64,000 bases of DNA from Siphonodentalium dalli. Lineage: Eukaryota; Mollusca; Scaphopoda; Gadilida; Siphonodentaliidae. The notes under the pieces are model-generated. The model worked only from the letters and a program-made list of their open reading frames with translations. It was not told the DNA's origin and did not search any database. The stretch covers positions 144,055,559-144,119,558 of the forward strand of contig CP136066.1 of NCBI GenBank assembly GCA_032622095.1, read 5' to 3'. Positions 46,501-56,219 of this stretch are shown here, in pieces; position 1 is the stretch's first letter, and each line of letters starts with the position of its first letter. A program made the position numbers and the translations under genes.

Positions 46501-49422
46501 GAAATAACTTGATTATCATTCATGCCGATGACACTGAGTTATCAGGGTGTCAATAACCACGCGTCAATATTCGTTGGCGGCATGCAGCAGCTGTCTCTTC
46601 GATGTTTGTGACTGCATACATAGCCAAGATGTCTGATGTACATTAGGCAAAAAAAAAAAAAATATTTGTTTCCTATTATGGTGCCAAAAAATTCCAGGTT
46701 GGTAGGCAAGGATTTTTTTTATTTTTTGGTAATATTTTTTTATTTTTTCCCCGAACAGTTAAGAAGTACATTAATGCTTACTCTTTGTATTTGTGTATAA
46801 CACCCAAACAAACCAGTAGATAATTTCATGTGCTTTTTTAGTGCCCATCCCAGAAAGGTGATTGATATGGTAGACATGTAGTCATCTTTATACTGTCTGT
46901 ATACATACTAGTAACTATGCATGAACACTATGAATCCTTGATTGACTGGGGAGAGGGACTTCAAATTCTGATATAGAAAGTCTTCTACATGTATATTGCT
47001 CTCTAACAGATAAGACTTCTTCCCACAAGACATGGGAGTTTACCACAGGCAGGTTTTAAAGACTGCAGATTTATTGGTGAGATTTGGATTCATCTGCAAC
47101 CACAAATGGACATGTATTTTAATAGAAGTAAATTGTTTTTGAAACTTCCATCTAAAAGTATTGCTGCTTAATGTAAACGTAGTATATAGTATATATTTAG
47201 CGATACAGATGTGTATACATGCCAATTACATGCATTAAAAAAAAATTAAATTTTTTTTTTGGGGTTGAAACACTGGTTGAAATTGGAAAAACAAGTCCAG
47301 GTCGGCCCAATTTCGGCCGGTCGGTCAGGTAACCGGAAACACAAATGTGTTTTTTTTTTGGCCTTACTGTGTTTCAATTAAAATGTTTTTCAATAAATAT
47401 GCACACATCTTCAGCATCCCACAATCTACTAATCTACTAGTAATGCCACTGTGCAGTAATTCTCGCGTGTATGAGTGCATGTATTTAAAGGTTGAAACGA
47501 TAATTAAAACAAACATATTTGACTTAGTTCCTTTGTTGGTTACAGGGGATATTTTACAAATTTGATGGATTTTAATTTCAGGAAATTTCATGGCAATTCA
47601 TGGGATGCTTAATCTAAGGGGAGCAATCCAAATTATTAGCACAGTAGATTACCATATGGAAACCGCCAAGATGTGTTGATTGAATGAATCAGAGTGTTAT
47701 CTCTCTTGGAACAAACAAACCACTGCCTACATTATATTCGCGCTATTGTAATTCACTAATTGGGACAAGTGTTTAACCCTGTTATGGCAGGTTTCGAGCA
47801 GGAACCATGTATCGCAATACATGATATTTGCGTGTTCAGACTGATGCACATATAGTGAGCTTGCTTATTGTGGTTCACCAGTCTCCCGGTGAATTGTTAC
47901 ACCACTACTCCACTATCGCCTAGTATGGGCATACCTATAACATATGACTGATACACTCAGATGGACCCAAAAATCAGCTTTTTGCAGATAAACAAAGATG
48001 AATAATTATAGAACGAAAAAAACTAAAAAGGATTGAACCCTCTATTGAATGTCCTCATGGTAGTGAACATCCGTACCAAATTTCATGAGATCCGAGCACT
48101 ACTGTTGAAGTTATGACCTGAACAGACATCGGATGGACCAAAAAGCCAACATTTCCAGATCCGAACAAAATGATTGAACACTCCATTGAATGTCCTCATA
48201 GTAGTGAACATTCATAGCACATTACATTGAGATCCGAGCACTACCATTCAAGTTATGAAATGAACAGACATTGGACTCACGGATGGACTGTGCAAAACTG
48301 TATACCCCCCTTTTTTTTTTTAAATGGGGTTTTATTTGGCATCTCTTGTTTGTGTGAGATTTTAACCAGATGGATCCTTTTTGTGAAGTTGCCTTTAGGT
48401 ATTAAAAACATGTGGAAATTATTGATAATATGGTACACTGCAGTGTGATTTTGGAATTAAAGCAGCATTTTTATATGCAAATGCTGCCCATAGTCGACAC
48501 TTCAAAAACTCTCAGCACAATGTCAATTGGCAATTCTGCATCGTAATGGGCATCGCATCGTCACAAAATATTACAATGCAGGGACCAGCCTAGAAGATGA
48601 CTTGGGAGACATCTTCTCCGTAAATTCAAATATATTGTGGCACTTCTCCCTATTTTTCTCCTAGGGAGAAGTGATTTCTCTCTCATATACATGTACCATA
48701 TGCATTATGTCCAAACAGAATATTTAGAGAGTATTTCCTGATTATAAGGATATAAATACTCATTATAATGGTTTTACAAATGGGCTTTTGTAACCCATAC
48801 AAATTATTAGATCATAGAAAGTGATGTTGGCCGGGATGTAGATTTAACTTCAGCCATTATTTCATGACTTCTCCCGGATAACAGCCCACTTCTCCCTAGT
48901 AAGCAAATAGGGAGAAGTGAGTTCTCCAAATTAGAAGCTTCTAGGCTGGTCCCTGTTGCAATGGGCATCCCATTGTGAAGTTCTGCAGCATTGAAGCTCT
49001 AACTACCAGGTACAGTAATGCCCTAAATAATCGACTCCTTAACCACAGCAGAATTATGGGTAATTTTTCAGGAATTAGTTGGAAATATGGCTTGTGCCAT
49101 TCACTGGAAATCTCTAAATGAGCCGATGAATGGCAACAAGCCATATTTCTGACTAAATCCTGGAAATTACCCATAATTCTGCTGTGGTTAAGGAGTCGAT
49201 TATTTAGGGAATTACTGTATGTGTGGATATTTTGCTTACCTGTCAAAAGCTTTGACTCTGCCCAGCAGTTTCTTGTTGTTTCTGCAGTTAATGAGAACCT
49301 GTGTGTTGTTCTTTACAGACTGTGTCAGGACTGATAGGGGACCAGTATTAAACTCCTCCTGTTCTCGTGCGGCCAAATCCTCCGGTGTCATCTCACCCTT
49401 TGGTTTTGCCAAGCCGAGACCT
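40358..49422 (-). CDS. SNRPD2: Small nuclear ribonucleoprotein Sm D2
   Basis: Two spliced coding exons (49240-49422, then 40358-40532 on the minus strand) encode about 118 residues nearly identical to metazoan Sm D2. The exon junction falls inside an Arg codon (GACAG|GTAAGC ... TTTACAG|ACATTGC). Sm1 is represented by [20 protein letters not shown] and the [18 protein letters not shown] run; Sm2 by [20 protein letters not shown]. Known role: Sm D2 pairs with Sm D1 in the seven-membered Sm ring on U1, U2, U4 and U5 snRNAs, acting in pre-mRNA splicing. The first residues (human MSLL-) come from a tiny upstream exon that I could not locate. The 8.7-kb intron contains a full hAT transposon in the same orientation. 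Both exons are intact, so the gene is presumably functional. Confidence 0.95.
41330..41585 (-). pseudogene. Tigger/pogo-type transposase N-terminal remnant
   Basis: The minus-strand frame reads [20 protein letters not shown] and then [20 protein letters not shown], the CENP-B-type helix-turn-helix opening of Tigger (pogo) transposases. After GKTQI the frame hits TAA, but a shifted frame continues with [18 protein letters not shown] frameshift at an A-rich run has therefore broken the gene, and no DDE domain is present. Confidence 0.75.
42410..42560. repeat. Foldback MITE nested in the hAT element
   Basis: TTTGTCAGTTATAATTCATT at the left faces AATGAATTATAACCGACAAA at the right, with CTTGATCGAGCA between. 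A relative lies at about 62260-62370 (GCCAGAATGAATTGTAACTG). Confidence 0.7.
42783..43193. mobile_element. Non-autonomous element of the GGCC-TIR family (copy A), nested in hAT
   Basis: Imperfect 31-bp TIRs: GGGCCAAAATTAATAAATTG at one end, and the complement GGGCCATAATTAAAAAGGTA at the other, both running into TTTGTTTGTCC. Subterminal GGTAGGTAGGTAGGGATTTT and GTCGGTCGGGG are shared with copies at 46645-47364 and 56220-58510. Confidence 0.75.
43237..45651 (-). CDS. hAT-family transposase (ZNF862/DUF4371-like), intact
   Basis: 804 residues from ATG 45651, without stop or frameshift. An N-terminal zinc finger of TTF/BED style has C113-C116 and H151/H157. The RNase-H-like catalytic core shows D274 (ILADESTD), D340 ([12 protein letters not shown]), the C/H motif CRCHRLAL (368-375) and TRWLSHRD with W433. 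The C-terminal dimerisation region has [17 protein letters not shown] with E744 as the probable third acidic residue. These are the hallmarks of hAT transposases related to vertebrate ZNF862-like proteins. It would bind the element's ends in the nucleus and excise and reinsert it. Intact TIRs argue that this is a transposon gene and not a domesticated host gene. Confidence 0.93.
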   Translation of the reverse strand: MSHKDGLYKRKLRPNDAQGSAKITAFYTTGRPGNLPTDDAPNSTNVVSDATDDRQCIASTSTGANIVSDMVDDSQGIDTIDSTSTRGGSSVSSRRKWMEIFPWASIEKGGWICSLCSRWRRSLPRMQQIGLSWVDTGVRQTDHPRRQFERHVNSTDHVDCVQASVDFAASATSGNVMQQMQVASNTTRGANREKIRCIFKCMELLAKRNWAYSNSMLDIADLLEDLGVNLKLPGNVSYMSHQSNEQMIGCMSEYVEEEAWRDIRDAPCVTILADESTDASDIQQFAIVGRCVNAHGIVVEHLLSLVPLSNAYAATMFEAIRELFSLNNVVMHHIFFVALDGTNAMSGEKGGLQRMIRHESPFSKYINCRCHRLALTFVHLMKKFPDIRFVDSTLMTLWKTFDKSPKKLAVFMTAQEASEKKPLRLVLPSTTRWLSHRDCCIRIFDRYNEILYALDSIYSDTSDAEVLGLKLHLTDSKFVLMWLLLCDVLMVTGKLNKTLQNQDLNFTAIPKLVSVAQGDLDRILAHLKSNRDTNPNQSPTPHFDEARKFLDDVSVRRHGARFSRNRPQTTEVETFVSGTATELISALKVELETAFDSASLLHSFGIFDPRNVPDDFSKYGDESLVELLDFYGNTRDDMYKGDCMTALPAINKLEATRQFPRFVDLMRTFKQEYWNRVTSEASAMPTSTQVQKREKEKKMKSRDTYTPNKFLVDLTRSNLLDSFPQCTKLLQMTSIIPAGTSSVERLFSLMNDIKSDTRTRLKSKSLEGLMRISRRISSDGKFRDAEWDIIIDKFKSLTDRKIDF
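46014..46644. other. SNRPD2 intron, no feature recognised
   Basis: Unique-looking intronic sequence between the right end of the hAT element and the next GGCC-TIR element. No ORF or repeat was recognised. Confidence 0.4.
46645..47364. mobile_element. Non-autonomous element of the GGCC-TIR family (copy B)
   Basis: The left end AGGCAAAAAAAA...TTTGTTTCC and the inverted right end AGGCCAAAAAAAAACACATT...GTGTTTCC match imperfectly. GGTTGGTAGGCAAGGATTTT near the left and GGCCGGTCGGTCAGGTAACC near the right match copies A and C. About 720 bp, no coding sequence. Confidence 0.65.
48026..48288 (+). repeat. Two-unit tandem repeat, about 130 bp
   Basis: GATTGAACCCTCTATTGAAT - CCTCATGGTAGTGAACAT - GAGATCCGAGCACTAC - GAAGTTATGACCTGAACAGACAT appears twice (from about 48035 and 48172), ending in GGACTCACGGATGGAC. 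It is structurally like the E/F/G families. Confidence 0.75.
48560..48955. repeat. Inverted repeat bounded by CAGGGACCAGCCTAGAAG
   Basis: GCAGGGACCAGCCTAGAAGA at about 48580 faces TAGAAGCTTCTAGGCTGGTCCCTG at about 48930. TTCTCCCTA...CTAGGGAGAAGTG lies inside. TTGCAATGGGCATCCC (48957) and AATGGGCATCGC (48545) flank it. A probable non-autonomous DNA element of about 370 bp. Confidence 0.6.
49013..49219. mobile_element. Palindromic MITE, family D copy 3, abutting SNRPD2 exon
   Basis: CAGTAATGCCCTAAATAATC at the left mirrors GATTATTTAGGGAATTACTG at the right, with TTCACTGGAAATC and GAATGGCAACAAGCC in the hairpin. Its edge is about 20 bases from the SNRPD2 exon at 49240, that is, just inside the intron after the GTAAGC donor. 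Confidence 0.9.
49240..49422 (-). CDS. SNRPD2: SNRPD2 coding exon with Sm1 motif
   Basis: 183 nt from acceptor TTTACATTTTCAG to donor GACAG|GTAAGC. It encodes [40 protein letters not shown] and [20 protein letters not shown], aligning with the Sm D2 N-terminal helix and Sm1. By alignment with human Sm D2, only one or two residues including the start Met lie in the missing upstream exon. Confidence 0.97.
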
Positions 49423-49690
49423 CTGAAAATGTAAAACATGAGTCCTTACTTTCAATATGTGGGACCCCTTGAATACAAACTCAGTTTTAATGTGCTTCGA
49501 TTAACAGAAAAATACCCACATAAAATGATCAAATTTGCGTACATGTAGTTGGCAGTCAAATTGCTTGAGGCTCCCAACTACATGTAGGCTCGTTTTTGAA
49601 TGCCGAAATGAGCGGAACATAGCATTTATCGATTCCCCATAGTAAATTTTATGCTGAAATCCGCTTAATAAGCTAAATTTGGCTTTTTAA

Positions 49691-49861
49691 CCCTTCCATG
49701 ACTGGAGCTTCCTGAAATTTTGCGAAAACCCTGTGCTAATGCATTCTCTTATATATGCGAGTCTCCCATGGGGTCCTATATAGGGAGACACGCATATATA
49801 AGAGAATGCACTGGCACATGATCTTTAATGCTGCACCAGCGCAGCTCCCATCATGAAAGGG
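49691..49861. mobile_element. piggyBac-type MITE (TTAA-flanked), family C copy 4
   Basis: TTAA at 49687-49690 and 49862-49865. TIRs CCCTTCCATGA and TCATGAAAGGG. Only one internal palindrome (GCATTCTCTTATATATGCGA ... TATATAAGAGAATGC) is present, against two in copies 1-3. The cleanest copy in the window. Confidence 0.9.
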
Positions 49862-49865
49862 TTAA

Positions 49866-52031
49866 GCTTATTGTGCCTGCCCTGATAGAAGTGTTTTAAA
49901 ATGTGCCAAAACATATGGGGTGCTTAACAGGAAAATTCATTTTATTATCACAATCATAAAGTTACTCATCGCAGACGATATTTCAGTAGCTAGATTTGGG
50001 CAATAATAGATAGTTATAGCTATAGTAGCTACATCAGAACCAGCAATTTCCCCAATTGTTGTATATACGCAAATTGGCACATATAGTTCTATCAGCCTAT
50101 AAAATTTATAGACGCTATGTACATATATCACCTCATTCTTATTAAGTGAAATTTCAAGAACCACAAACTCCACAATAATGCACCAGTGCAGCTTCCGCCA
50201 TGAAAGTGGGGTTAAACCGTTACCATAAGAGTAAGATGAGTTAATTTTGTAGTTGATTAAGATTTTTTACTTTGGTTTGGCGCATACCTAGTTAGTTGTA
50301 CTAGTATCCGGTGTAATTCTGGTGCATTTTAGCTTAGTTTATCCGAATTATCTGCTGCGTTCTTTAATAAATCATTGCGGTCTCTCAACACGTGTGGAAT
50401 TCTTGCTTTTAAACGAAAATTAGGTGGTTGCGGTCGCATTTGTCAGATGGTCGCCAGACCTGTTAAGTTTTAAAAATGGCAATCAGGGAGATTTTTTTCA
50501 GGAGTCATTTGTCATGTTGGGATTTCAGACAAAAACGCTAAACATAAAAACTAAAATAGGAAATGTTAATTCCTAGAGTTGTGTCAATCTCCGCAAAACT
50601 GAAGTTGTTTCACATATTTCTAACACATGAGGCTCTGAAGATACCAAACAATTGATAATATCCTAACAACCTCGGCAATCGAGAATAAGCTATTGTAAAG
50701 CGGGAGTCTCACGGCAAATCCCTGATACTTAACGCCTCTGGTGGTTGCCCATTGAAAGTGATATAGAAAAAACTAATCGAGAACAGGAAATGCGGTCGTA
50801 ACATGCAGGTGATCGCTGTTGATGATGATCTATCAAGAAATGTTTTACTGTATAACTATATCGTATCAAACACTTGCACATTCAGTACATGAGATGTTGC
50901 AGTAAATGGAAGAGGTAATTAGTGTCAGTTTCAGAATTTTTCATCAAACCACAAAGCTGAAATTTTTTGCCCGCTGGTCATAAATGGTGGCGGAGACGTC
51001 ATAGCACACCGGTACTATTAGCGAAATGAGGAGCCATCAGAAGATTCTGCAATGGAATGTACATCCCTGTGCATGTATATATTATATTAAAGTTGGATAA
51101 TTAGCTAGCTGCCGAACGTGCATGATGGGTGTTAATTAGCATTGATTGAATCTTATAGCTTTGAATTGCCTTCTATTTGGGACCAGTCTACGATGAAAGA
51201 CACTGGTGATTATGTATGTAAGTAATGTTCATTTTATTGCAAAAAATGTTACTTTTGTATACACAGCAAATATTGATGTTTCGTTAATGACGTCCAGATC
51301 ATGGCAGGTGTGGCTGGGATGGTCATTGGGAGGCACAATAGGCATGTGCCCCACCCCATTCTCACTGTATTCACCAATCATATGTACCGGTACCTTATAA
51401 GTTGCATATAATATTAATAACACTGAATATTGTAAAAAAAAAAGTAGCTCGCCTCTAATTATGACGGCCAAAACAACCCAATGCACCAATTTGAAACCAT
51501 GTTTCATTTTTCCCTGGGAGCATACTAATACCCCCCCCCCCCCCCCCACTTGAATAGATGGAAATAATGCTGTGACAAGCTCATGTGTGAGTGAACAAAT
51601 CCAATGGTGCTGATGGGGTCGTTGTAACGTTTTATACATAAATGTACACTGTGTGCATTTAAGTACTAGTATACCGGTACATAATGATAAATGCACACCA
51701 GTCTCGGTAGGTGCGAGATTAAGATGTTGCGCAGGAAATTAATTGCTGTCCGCTTTAATTTGGAAGTATTGTCTTCCAATACCACGAGAAATGACAAAGT
51801 AAACATTGGTCGCAATATCAATCTTAATATGGCGGTGATATATTTACACGTAAAGGTAAATAATGCATCAAATGTAGGATTTTAATAATATCTGCATGTG
51901 CATGTGTCAGCATGTCTTACTAACTCTTTAACACTTAATTAGTCCGTAATTAATCATAACTGCACTTCACTATCTCTCATAAACAAATGGTATTGCTTTA
52001 ATATTTAGTTTCGCACTAAAACCTAAGTCAG
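49866..52031. other. Upstream of SNRPD2 exons, no supported gene
   Basis: The missing first SNRPD2 exon and promoter may lie here or further upstream, since an exon carrying little more than ATG cannot be recognised by reading. A C run sits at 51530-51548. ORFs at 51206-51400 and 51229-51696 overlap on opposite strands and lack supporting features. Confidence 0.4.
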
Positions 52032-52039
52032 CCCAACAT

Positions 52040-53324
52040 TAGGCCTGTAACGATATGCTTGGTCACGATACGATACGGGGCCAACGATACGATACGTATC
52101 GCGATACGCAAAATTTGATCCCACAAGTAAATAGTTATTCAAGTTCAACACTCCAAATTTGCACAACTCTCAGATGTTATCGTAGAAAAATGAACTATAC
52201 TAATTTTAGTGAACAGTATATCATTTCACAGTTGGCAGTCAGTTGCTGGAGTTTCTGACTGAAAATGAGCTTTGCTGACAATATACTCAGATATATTGAC
52301 AAGAACTGAAGTAGTGTAAGCACCCAGCGACAGTTCGCCATGCATCATTACACTATATGCCTATTATAAATAATGGCACATGACGAAATGTCGCTGGGCA
52401 GCTGGGCTCTTATACACTACTTTTTATTATGCTCATAGTTATATCTGAGTATATTGTCAGAAAAGCTAATTTTCAATCTGAAACTCATGCTACAGTGATT
52501 CAAGTCTTATTTTTTAAATTCATTTTATATTTTAATCAACAGTAATTCAACACAACAATGTGACATTTAATAGTCACAACTCAGTCTTAGCCAATTTAGA
52601 ATACACATCTTGGAGACGCAGCTGACCTGATGATTTGGGAACACTAGATGGGCTCGCTGGGGTTGAGTTCGTCAAGTCTATAGTCTAGAATGATGTCGTT
52701 TCAAATGGTGCGACATGTTGGTCGTAACACCAGTCTTGTAACTTATGTAAGAGGTTGCCGTCGAACATAATTTGGATATCGTTTTAGTTGTCTGTCTGTC
52801 TTAATGCATCCATCCTCTTCAACGGTGTACGTCCCAAAACCGAAATACTGCCAGACTTTCGACCTGTAGGCCGCTGGCGGATTGACAAGTTTTAAGCTTT
52901 GAGCAGACATCTTTCCACGGCCCACGTGTTGTTGTTTTGCCGCAGACGATATATCCAATATACTAGTATTTGATTGGTTGAAATCACAGCAGTTCATCAA
53001 ATTAAACCAATCAGAGCATGGCTTACAGTCTGTGGCTAGGTTACGGAGGTCAGTCATTTCACTTCCGCCAACGTTTGTGTCAAAGGTCAAAGTGCGAGCT
53101 CACGGAAACAAACGAAATTTACAGATTTACTTCCGATAACACTTCGTAAGCATTCACAGCTTACGGAAACGAACGAGGGGACCCGATTGACTTCGTATGG
53201 TAACTGCATGATAATAGCGGAACTGTATCGTAGTGTATCGAAATTACAGTCAAATGAATCGCGTATAGAATTGTGAATGACGAATCGCGATGCATCGAAA
53301 TCGCGATGAATTGTTACAGGCCTA
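52040..53324 (-). mobile_element. hAT-like element with CCCAACAT target duplication
   Basis: Perfect 8-bp duplication CCCAACAT (52032-52039 and 53325-53332) and 12-bp TIRs TAGGCCTGTAAC (52040-52051, inverted at 53313-53324). Subterminal CGATACGATACG and ATCGCGATGCATCG repeats lie near the ends. It carries a remnant BED-type finger ORF at 52743-53090 but no catalytic domain. A large internal hairpin spans about 52225-52490. It is 1285 bp and non-autonomous. Confidence 0.92.
52743..53090 (-). pseudogene. N-terminal ZBED-like fragment of a hAT transposase
   Basis: Within a 115-codon ORF, residues about 61-100 read MSAQSLKLVNPPAAYRSKVW and then QYFGFGTYTVEEDGCIKTDR. This resembles the start of the BED finger in ZBED-type hAT transposases, where S-x-VW-x-YFGF precedes the first Cys pair. 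The Cys/His residues and all downstream domains are absent, so this is a truncated relic. Confidence 0.55.
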
Positions 53325-53332
53325 CCCAACAT

Positions 53333-54531
53333 AGCCCAATATAATTACATTGGGATTTGTTGTTTTAACCGCGAAATGTCAGTTTGTTTTCGTATTGAAA
53401 TCAAGGTGCTGTGTTTTCAACAAACTCTATTATAAACAATTAAATAATGGAACTAAAGTTCTAATAATGTTTACAAATGTATTCTACAAATACAAGGAGA
53501 CATCCAGACTCAAAACTCATCGTTTAGGTATGTTCAGTGTTGTACTTTTATGTTCGTTTCAATGTTATATGTTTTAACCCATTTGTCCTATTGTCGTCAA
53601 TATAGATCCACTTGTGATTCTCCATAATTGGAATATGTCCTTTTAATAATTATGGATAGTTCACTTTGTAATATGGTAAACTATAATCAATCCACATTTA
53701 ATTGCATATTTATAGTTATTACATATTCATCTATACTTTGCGTTTGTGAAACTTCAAGTAGTAGTTTGTAGAAAGTCTCTGGCAGGAGCATTAGTATATC
53801 CCTTATGTGTGTATAGGTTATTCTATATAACTAGTTGTATGATTGTGTAAGGGTGTATTATGTCTGTATGTTGGGAGGTATACCTCTTCCCTTAATCCAG
53901 AAATTAGCACTTGTTTATTTATGTTTGTAGAGTCTACATACACATGAACATGAACATGTATGAGTTGCATGAGCTATATAGATATTTGGCAGATTGCTGA
54001 TTGATTGTTATTGGAGTTGCTGGATGTGATGTGAAGTTATAGATGAAATTATATATAGAGATTGAATGTAATGTATTGAACTTTATTACCCCCAGCACCT
54101 ATTGTTAACTTAGAGAGCACCAGCCCAAAAAGGATGACTAAGCTACGAGTTGGTTGAGACAGAAAGGCGTAGACATTTATATGATTGTGTTATTTGAACC
54201 TTGAGAGAAATTTATATAAGTCCATGGGGTCTACCTACATGTATTTGCAGAAATTCGCCTGATCGGAGAAATCTGGAGAAATCTCACATAAATGCATAAA
54301 GCCAGGTCGGATTTCTGTCTGAATATAAATAGATTATAATTAATTTTTGTTTTGGGTGAACTGTGCTTGTGTCGTCGTGGCCGGTATTATGAAATTAAGA
54401 CAATATTGCAACTTTACGCTGGTGGGCATGCTTTTGACAACTGAATTGATCCATGTATTCAAACTCAAGTCCAGGCAGAGTTATCTCTCATCGCTCTGCT
54501 GAGATCGCAGAATGGAATTTGCCATTTGTTA
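53333..54531. other. Intergenic DNA, no gene seen
   Basis: AT-rich sequence between two hAT-like insertions. No repeat or exon was recognised. The 53350-53577 ORF shows no coding character. Confidence 0.4.
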
Positions 54532-54538
54532 TTTACAG

Positions 54539-55649
54539 CAGTCCTTCGATTTTAAGGCGCGCAATTACGCTTGCGCGCCTTGGCGCGCGCGGATCTAAAA
54601 ACCAGCGAGTTATTAAATGCGCACGCCGAAAATATCAAATGCGCGCATCGGAATTTGCAACCAGTGAACGAGATTTTAACAAACAACACACCAATGGTTA
54701 AACGCCAACAAGACTATTCACCATGTATCTTTCTCAGCAGTGATGACGTTGATTACGAACCTGGTAGCAAAGATCAAAGCGGCGTCTTTCGCACTCAATG
54801 ATTGGGGTGACACCTCGTCACAACTACTGCACGTGCGAGTTCCCGCAAAAAGCAGACTGACTTTGGCGGCAGCGTTTATGTTTCAGCTTGCAGTATTTCG
54901 AGGATTCATTTGGACAAATTGTACCAATGCGAATACTATTATATAAATTTATGCAGATTACGGTATATCATGTCTGATAGTGACAGCGACAATGCTCAAA
55001 ATATTATCAAAACGAAAGAGTTGATTCGTCGGAATACAGTGAATCTGATCGCGGTTATATGATTCCACTTCTGAGTTCGAAGTTTTAATCGAGTCTGAGC
55101 ATGTGCTCTCAGACCCGGAAGTCGACTAATTGTGATATTCCGACTTGGCTGACAAAAGTTGGTCAGTGAAAATACTTAATTACCATCCGGAATCTTCAAC
55201 TCAGCCATGCTTCAGATATGTACTATTTCCTTGGCTCGTTTATGTTCAGTCATGCTCTAGATAGTTACTATTATATATCTAAGACCGCGAAAACGCCGCA
55301 GACTTCGATAGTAGCCATACTAGCCAAGCTCTCATTGGTCAAACTAAAAAACTTCATCTTAACTGGATAACTAATGGCAGTTCTTCGCTCATCGATAACT
55401 TTCAAAATTTGACAGCTACGGCAGTCAGAGACTATTGTTTGATAAAACTGATAATAAAACTGATATAAACATGTTTTATTTGTGTTTCTGGGAGAATGAT
55501 ACTTGTGCATTATACACATGTTTGTCTTTATTCAGTAGTCATTTCATCATTTTTAATTTGAATTGTGCTCCCTCAAAAAAGGCGCGCGCAAATCCCAAAA
55601 GCTCCGAGTGATATACGGCGCACCTACGTTTTCCAAAATCGAAGGACTG
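54539..55649. mobile_element. hAT-like non-autonomous element, GCGCGC-rich ends
   Basis: Perfect 15-bp TIRs CAGTCCTTCGATTTT (54539-54553, inverted at 55635-55649), flanked by TTTACAG at 54532-54538 and 55650-55656. Both ends run into CpG-rich sequence (AAGGCGCGCAATTACGCTTG, GGCGCGCGCAAAT). No transposase ORF; short ORFs show no known domain. The CAG-starting TIR and 7-of-8-bp duplication parallel the autonomous hAT at 42007. Confidence 0.9.
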
Positions 55650-56219
55650 TTTACAGGCTGTAAAATTTTACCGCATGCCAAGTAATGACATCTTGCACAT
55701 TAAAGACAGGCTGCATTTCTGTACTGAAACCGGGGCCACGGGATCAAAGAGGGTGTTTGTCATTATGATCCATTATTTGTATTTCAGGTTTGGGCATGTC
55801 TGAACGATGCGTCGGGGAGCAAAGTAGTGTTGAAACGATTAGTGATTTTAAGGAATCGATTAGTTGTCACATATAATCGACTACTAGTCGGACCCCTTCT
55901 AAGAGTAGTGTTGAAACGATTAGCGATTTTAAGGAATCGACTAGTTGCCACATATAATAGACTACTAGTCGACTAGTCGGACCCCTTCTAAGAGTTCCCG
56001 TTTCTATGCCCATATGACGTATAAAATGGGCCATGTGGCATCGCAGTTTTGAGTATCCAACTCTTCGTTTCAGAATGTTTAAACGGAAAGCTCGTTGATC
56101 TATATAATCTCCCGTTTTGCCTGCGAGTCTCCCAATTTGATGTCTTAAACCAGGATCTCCTGCAACCTCCATATAATCTCACGGTTTGGGGAATGCAGGT
56201 AATAAAAACATTTTATATA

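Noticed and set aside
54453-54946. Overlapping plus-strand ORFs of 68-82 codons
   Set aside because: They start outside and run into, or lie within, the GCGCGC-rich hAT-like element at 54539-55649, with no conserved motif.
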